A DNA stretch of 64,000 nucleotides from Pseudomonadota bacterium (GTDB lineage: Bacteria; Pseudomonadota; Alphaproteobacteria; Sphingomonadales; Sphingomonadaceae). The stretch's first letter is position 1. Every line of letters begins with the position of its first letter. Positions 60,455 through 64,000 of this stretch are shown in pieces. Position numbers and translations under genes: made by a program. The notes beneath the pieces are model-generated. The model was not told the DNA's origin, did not search any database, and saw nothing but the letters and a program-made list of their open reading frames with translations. Where the stretch lies: contig JAEWZX010000007.1 of the NCBI GenBank assembly GCA_023394965.1, positions 218,087 to 282,086 of the forward strand. Reading direction: 5' to 3'.

Positions 60455-62128
60455 ATGGCCGCGCAATATGCCTTCGTCATGAAAGACATGACCAAGACTT
60501 TCCCCGGTGCCCAGAAGCCGGTGCTCAGCAACATCAACTTGCAATTCTACCAGGGCGCGAAGATCGGCATCGTCGGGCCCAATGGCGCGGGTAAATCCAC
60601 GCTGATCAAGATCATGGCCGGGATCGATACCGATTTCACCGGCGAGGCATGGCCGGGCGAAAACATTACCGTCGGCTATCTGGAACAGGAACCCGAACTC
60701 GACGAGAGCAAGACCGTGCTCGAAAACGTCAAGGATGGCGCACGCGAAACTGCAGATATGGTCGAACGGTTCAACGCGATCGGCATGGAAATGGGCGAAG
60801 AAGATGCCGATTTCGACGCGCTCAGCACCGAAATGTCGGAACTGCAGGACAAGATCGATGCCGTCGATGGCTGGACGCTGGACAACCAGCTCGAAGTCGC
60901 GATGGAAGCGCTGCGCTGCCCGCCGGGGGACTGGCCCGTCACCGATCTGTCCGGCGGTGAAAAGCGCCGCGTCGCCCTCACCCGCCTGCTGATCCAGAAG
61001 CCGTCCATCCTGCTGCTGGATGAACCGACCAACCACCTCGACGCCGAATCCGTCCAGTGGCTTGAAAACCACCTCAAGGACTATCCGGGCGCCGTGTTGA
61101 TGATCACCCACGATCGCTACTTCCTCGACAATGTGGTGGAATGGATCCTCGAACTCGACCGTGGCTCCTACTATCCCTACGAAGGCAATTACTCGACCTA
61201 TCTGGAAAAGAAGGCCAAGCGCCTCGAACAGGAAAGCCGCGAGGAAAGCGGCCGGTCGAAAGCCCTCTCGCGCGAACTGGAATGGATTCGGCAGACGCCG
61301 TCCGCCCGCCAGACCAAGTCCAAGGCGCGTATCCGCAAGTTCGAAGAACTTCAGGAAGGCCAGAAGGATCGCAAGCCCGGCAAGGCGCAGATCGTCATCC
61401 AGGTGCCCGAACGGCTTGGCGGCAAGGTCATCGAAGCCAAGAACATCACCAAGGCTTATGGCGACAAGCTGTTGTTCGAAAACCTGTCCTTCATGCTGCC
61501 CCCGGGCGGCATCGTCGGCGTGATCGGGCCCAACGGCGCAGGTAAATCCACGCTGTTCAAGATCCTGACCGGCAAGGAAGAACCCGACAGCGGCACGGTG
61601 GAAATCGGCAGCACCGTCCACCTCGGCTATGTCGACCAGAGCCGCGATCACCTGAACCCCAAGAACAACGTCTGGGAAGAAATCTCCGACGGCCTCGATT
61701 ACATGAAGGTCAACGGCCACGACACCAGCACCCGCGCCTATGTCGGCGCGTTCAACTTCAAGGGCGCGGACCAGCAGAAGAATGTCGGCAAGCTGTCGGG
61801 CGGTGAACGCAACCGCGTGCACATGGCCAAGATGCTGAAAGAAGGCGGCAACGTGCTGCTGCTGGACGAACCGACCAACGATCTCGACGTGGAAACGCTG
61901 GGCGCACTGGAAGAAGCGATCGAAAACTTCGCTGGCTGCGCCGTGGTCATCTCGCACGACCGCTTCTTCCTCGACCGCCTGGCCACCCACATCCTCGCCT
62001 TCGAAGGCGACAGCCACGTGGAATGGTTCGAAGGCAATTTCGAGGCTTATGAAGAAGACAAGCGTCGCAGACTAGGCGATGCTGCGGATCGTCCGACACG
62101 GTTAGCGTATAAGAAGCTGACTAGGTAA
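60455..62128 (+). CDS. ettA: energy-dependent translational throttle protein EttA
   Basis: A 557-residue ABC-F ATPase that binds the ribosomal E site and gates the first steps of elongation according to energy state. The two cassettes have GPNGAGKST twice, signatures LSGGEKRRVAL and LSGGERNRVHM, and Walker B LLLDEPTNHLD and LLLDEPTNDLD; the arm motif between the helices and the family C-terminal RRLGDAADRPTRLAYKKLTR-like end are present. ATG 60455 has AAAGGA 8 bases upstream. It is full length. Confidence 0.96.
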   Translation: MAAQYAFVMKDMTKTFPGAQKPVLSNINLQFYQGAKIGIVGPNGAGKSTLIKIMAGIDTDFTGEAWPGENITVGYLEQEPELDESKTVLENVKDGARETADMVERFNAIGMEMGEEDADFDALSTEMSELQDKIDAVDGWTLDNQLEVAMEALRCPPGDWPVTDLSGGEKRRVALTRLLIQKPSILLLDEPTNHLDAESVQWLENHLKDYPGAVLMITHDRYFLDNVVEWILELDRGSYYPYEGNYSTYLEKKAKRLEQESREESGRSKALSRELEWIRQTPSARQTKSKARIRKFEELQEGQKDRKPGKAQIVIQVPERLGGKVIEAKNITKAYGDKLLFENLSFMLPPGGIVGVIGPNGAGKSTLFKILTGKEEPDSGTVEIGSTVHLGYVDQSRDHLNPKNNVWEEISDGLDYMKVNGHDTSTRAYVGAFNFKGADQQKNVGKLSGGERNRVHMAKMLKEGGNVLLLDEPTNDLDVETLGALEEAIENFAGCAVVISHDRFFLDRLATHILAFEGDSHVEWFEGNFEAYEEDKRRRLGDAADRPTRLAYKKLTR

Positions 62129-62170
62129 CAAACCGCGAGCTTTCGGTTTTCGTAGCGACAAAGCACGGCA

Positions 62171-63223
62171 GTGATCCGCAACCGGCCTAAAACGCATTTC
62201 GATATTCCGCATTACAAGGGACTCCCGAAGCCCCCGTATGGTGTTGACCTAAGCAAAATACCCGATTTGATTAAGATGATGTTGCTTACGTTGCGCCACG
62301 TTGAACCTTTAAGTACTGATTTACTTAACAAAATAGACCCCTCCATTGACGATTTTCCCCACGAGGACGAACAGCAATTCTACAGGCTGAATAATAGCCA
62401 GTTTCAACTCGTTTTTGTCGTAGTAAACTCGATCTATGGCGGCGATTGCGGTGACTATCGGCAGCTGTATCCATATTCAATCAGTCTCGTTCCGGCCACC
62501 AAGCGGCAAACGCCTCAAGAGGCAGGTTATGAGCTGGTCGAATCATACGGAAAAAGCGGCGTACTCAACGAAGAGTGGGCATATCAAAGCCTTGATCCGT
62601 TCACAGGAGAATGGGGCATCTTCAGCACTTTAGACGTAATTTCGGCTGCGGGCCAAGACAGCGCGCACACTGATGAGATTGGGCTGATCCATGACTATTT
62701 TTTCCTGCGAAAAGACGTGGATCTCGATTATGTTGCCCAGCCTTCCACTGGGTTCGAAGGCGATCGAGAGAGACGTTACCTGAAGCATCGAGCAAAGCTG
62801 CTCTATAAACCGTTCAGTAAAACTGATGCTCGCCAGGTTTGGGGTGTCGAGAACGGCCTCGAACTCTTCCTATTGCACGAAATCGTACGCGTCGGGCTTC
62901 CGTGGCCAGTGATACAGGCCCACATCTACGATGATGGCGCTGCTTTTCCGTCACTCTATCATGCTTGGGCTGAAAGAGAGACAATGGATGACGAGCATTT
63001 CGTCACAGAAGTCGACTTCTATTTCCCTGAGCAGAATGTCGCACTATTTTGCGATGGTGCGACACATTCTCGCAAAAAGGTTCGCGAAAGAGACGAACGA
63101 ATTAATGCACGCTTGCGAGAGCTGGGGATAGTTGTCGTTCGCATTCCATCGAAAGCAATTTTGCGGGACGTTAAAGCTGCAGTCCAGCCTTTGATTGACG
63201 CCTTAGAAGCGGCACAAGCGTAA
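62171..63223 (+). CDS. putative Vsr/DUF559-like PD-(D/E)xK nuclease, function unknown
   Basis: A 350-residue protein from GTG 62171, without a good ribosome-binding site (the start is uncertain). The first 230 residues match no family I know. The last 100 look like a very-short-patch/DUF559 nuclease core: EVDFYFPEQNVALFCDGATHS, then RDERINARLRELGIVVVRIPSKAI. In relatives the first Glu-x-Asp and the Asp-Gly-x-x-His segment bind the metal. The gene is clearly AT-richer than its neighbours and stands alone 42 bases after ettA, which points to acquisition. It could be a defence nuclease or a repair enzyme. Confidence 0.65.
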   Translation: MIRNRPKTHFDIPHYKGLPKPPYGVDLSKIPDLIKMMLLTLRHVEPLSTDLLNKIDPSIDDFPHEDEQQFYRLNNSQFQLVFVVVNSIYGGDCGDYRQLYPYSISLVPATKRQTPQEAGYELVESYGKSGVLNEEWAYQSLDPFTGEWGIFSTLDVISAAGQDSAHTDEIGLIHDYFFLRKDVDLDYVAQPSTGFEGDRERRYLKHRAKLLYKPFSKTDARQVWGVENGLELFLLHEIVRVGLPWPVIQAHIYDDGAAFPSLYHAWAERETMDDEHFVTEVDFYFPEQNVALFCDGATHSRKKVRERDERINARLRELGIVVVRIPSKAILRDVKAAVQPLIDALEAAQA

Positions 63224-63302
63224 TTTGGCTCCCCCATCAACCTTTGGCACAACCGCTCGCGAGGCGCCCGGTTCGCGGGTGCTGTTCCAGAATCCCACGT
63301 CA

Positions 63303-63321
63303 CCCCGGACTTGATCCGAGG
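63303..63321. repeat. short palindromic repeat of alphaproteobacterial REP type
   Basis: CCCCGGACTTGATCCGAGG forms a stem with one mismatch (CCCCGGA/TCCGAGG) and a 5-base loop. Nearly identical sequences (GTCAYCCCGGACTTGATCCGG) are, from memory, scattered in many alphaproteobacterial genomes. Only one copy was seen in this window, in the 158-base gap between the nuclease gene and higA. Confidence 0.6.
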
Positions 63322-63381
63322 TCCAGCTTCCTTTCTGTCCAGCCGCAAGAAAAGCACGATCCCGGCTCGATGGCCGGGACG

Positions 63382-63684
63382 TCAGCCCGCCACCTCCATC
63401 CGCTTCACGTCCGGTTCTTCTCCGCGCAGATGCACCTGTGCCAGATCGTAACCCACCTGCATCGCCAGCAATGTTTCCGCGCTGATGCCGAAAGCCTTTT
63501 CGAAGCTCAGCGCCATCCGTGCGCTCATCGCGGAGCGACCGTTGAGCAGCGCACTCATGTTCTGGCGGCTCACGCCGATATGTCTGGCCATCTCGCTTAC
63601 GGAAATCCCGTAATGGTCGAGATAGGTGCGCTGCATCCACGGCCCCGGATGAACGCGGATCGAAGGGTGCATTTCAAGTCCCAT
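63382..63684 (-). CDS. higA: HigA-type antitoxin
   Basis: A 100-residue helix-turn-helix antitoxin. The family pattern is clear: HPGPWMQRTYLDHYGISVSEMARHIGVSRQNMSALLNGRSAMSARMALSFEKAFG. In intact modules HigA binds the HigB RNase toxin and represses the operon. Here its ATG overlaps the stop of the higB remnant (TGATG), the normal HigB-HigA coupling, but the toxin gene is cut short. A C-terminal extension of about 25 residues is present. Confidence 0.9.
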   Translation of the reverse strand: MGLEMHPSIRVHPGPWMQRTYLDHYGISVSEMARHIGVSRQNMSALLNGRSAMSARMALSFEKAFGISAETLLAMQVGYDLAQVHLRGEEPDVKRMEVAG

Positions 63685-63809
63685 CAGTGGTAATCCTCCA
63701 GATCGAGGTCGGCGATGGTCCGCTCGTCGACCTTGGTGAAGGTCAGCCGCCAGTTCCGCGTAACTGTCAGCGCGTAAGCCCCGACGCGGTCGCCTATCAA
63801 GTGAAGCAT
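63684..63809 (-). pseudogene. higB: 3' remnant of a HigB toxin gene
   Basis: The minus-strand frame ending at 63684 encodes LHLIGDRVGAYALTVTRNW and then RLTFTKVDE...DLEDYH, the conserved C-terminal half of HigB/RelE-like killer proteins. The only start available is ATG 63809, giving 41 residues instead of about 92, and the DNA upstream does not encode the N-terminal half in any frame I checked. A few bases of real sequence could still encode a start further up in a shifted frame. Confidence 0.65.
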
Positions 63810-64000
63810 GACACTTTGTAGGCTATAGCGGCATCTGCCTGCGTAAGAACTTCTCTGGGACAAGCCTATTTCTGGTGCAAAACCTTGACTTTTCGAACCA
63901 TTCCGGTTAGTGACGCCGCCGGATCGGGAGGGCGCGAAAGCTGGTGCACCCCCTTCCTTGCCCTGCGGCTCGCGACGGCGATCTCCTCAGGGGCAACGCG
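63810..64000. other. end of window, no gene recognised
   Basis: 191 bases with no convincing coding frame. A plus-strand TTGACT near 63884 could be part of a promoter facing out of the window, but no -10 of good quality follows. Confidence 0.3.

Noticed and set aside
1..64000. CRISPR array
   Set aside because: No regularly spaced direct repeats of 23-40 bases and no cas genes were seen.

Overview
This 64 kb window is chromosomal DNA of an alphaproteobacterium, most likely a sphingomonad (Erythrobacteraceae/Sphingomonadaceae). The evidence is the high GC content, the gene order ffs-dnaX-ybaB, a mitochondrial-type complex I NDUFS4-like subunit, a DUF6456 gene, a stand-alone GTA-type holin, and the styles of the SIMPL, M28 and two-component proteins. 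No rRNA and no CRISPR array were seen.

Layout. (a) 1-4.8 kb, core: 3' -truncated rpsB, a small membrane protein, pssA-psd (phosphatidylethanolamine synthesis), a ketoacyl-ACP synthase III and an FNR-type oxygen regulator. (b) About 4.96-22.16 kb: a 17 kb integrative and mobilisable genomic island in the 3' end of tRNA-Tyr(GTA). The integrase lies beside the tRNA, a decayed tRNA 3' end marks the far side, and the island carries AlpA-type regulators, oriT with MobQ-type traA/traC/traD, a DUF6118 protein and defence-like cargo. The cargo is a type IIG restriction-methylase, a DUF262-HNH-AlbA_2 fusion, a pair with a degenerate ImmA/IrrE-like protein, and a TIR-like gene coupled to a trypsin-like protease gene. 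(c) 22.3-37.2 kb, core: rlmB, HU, lon, ybaB-dnaX, SRP RNA, a class A beta-lactamase, a complex I subunit, hrpB, ispB, chorismate mutase, a PhoPQ-like two-component system with a PepSY protein, and a SIMPL protein. (d) 37.3-47.3 kb: amidohydrolase, ABC-F ATPase, uracil-DNA glycosylase, GST, DUF6456, S24-like regulator with a glycosyltransferase, and secF-secD-yajC. (e) 47.5-62.1 kb: tRNA-Pro(GGG), holin, ADP-ribosylglycohydrolase lipoprotein, aroQ-accB-accC, nitronate monooxygenase, GFA, Lrp, an unusual histidine kinase, polysaccharide deacetylase, a CAT-anticodon tRNA (Ile2-like), tRNA-Pro(TGG), MATE, M28 peptidase and ettA. (f) 62.1-64 kb, accessory: a lone AT-richer Vsr/DUF559-like nuclease gene, a palindromic repeat, and higA with only the 3' half of higB.

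How the genes fit together. The island looks like a cis-mobilisable defence island: integrase and AlpA regulators for excision, a relaxase module for transfer with help from another conjugation apparatus, and restriction or abortive-infection candidates as cargo. traC, traD, the type IIG enzyme and the DUF262 protein form one co-directional run. The strongest candidate for an undescribed system is the TIR-like plus trypsin-like protease pair at 18.66-20.72 kb, followed by the type IIG/DUF262-AlbA pair. All functions are read from sequence motifs alone; no database search was run.
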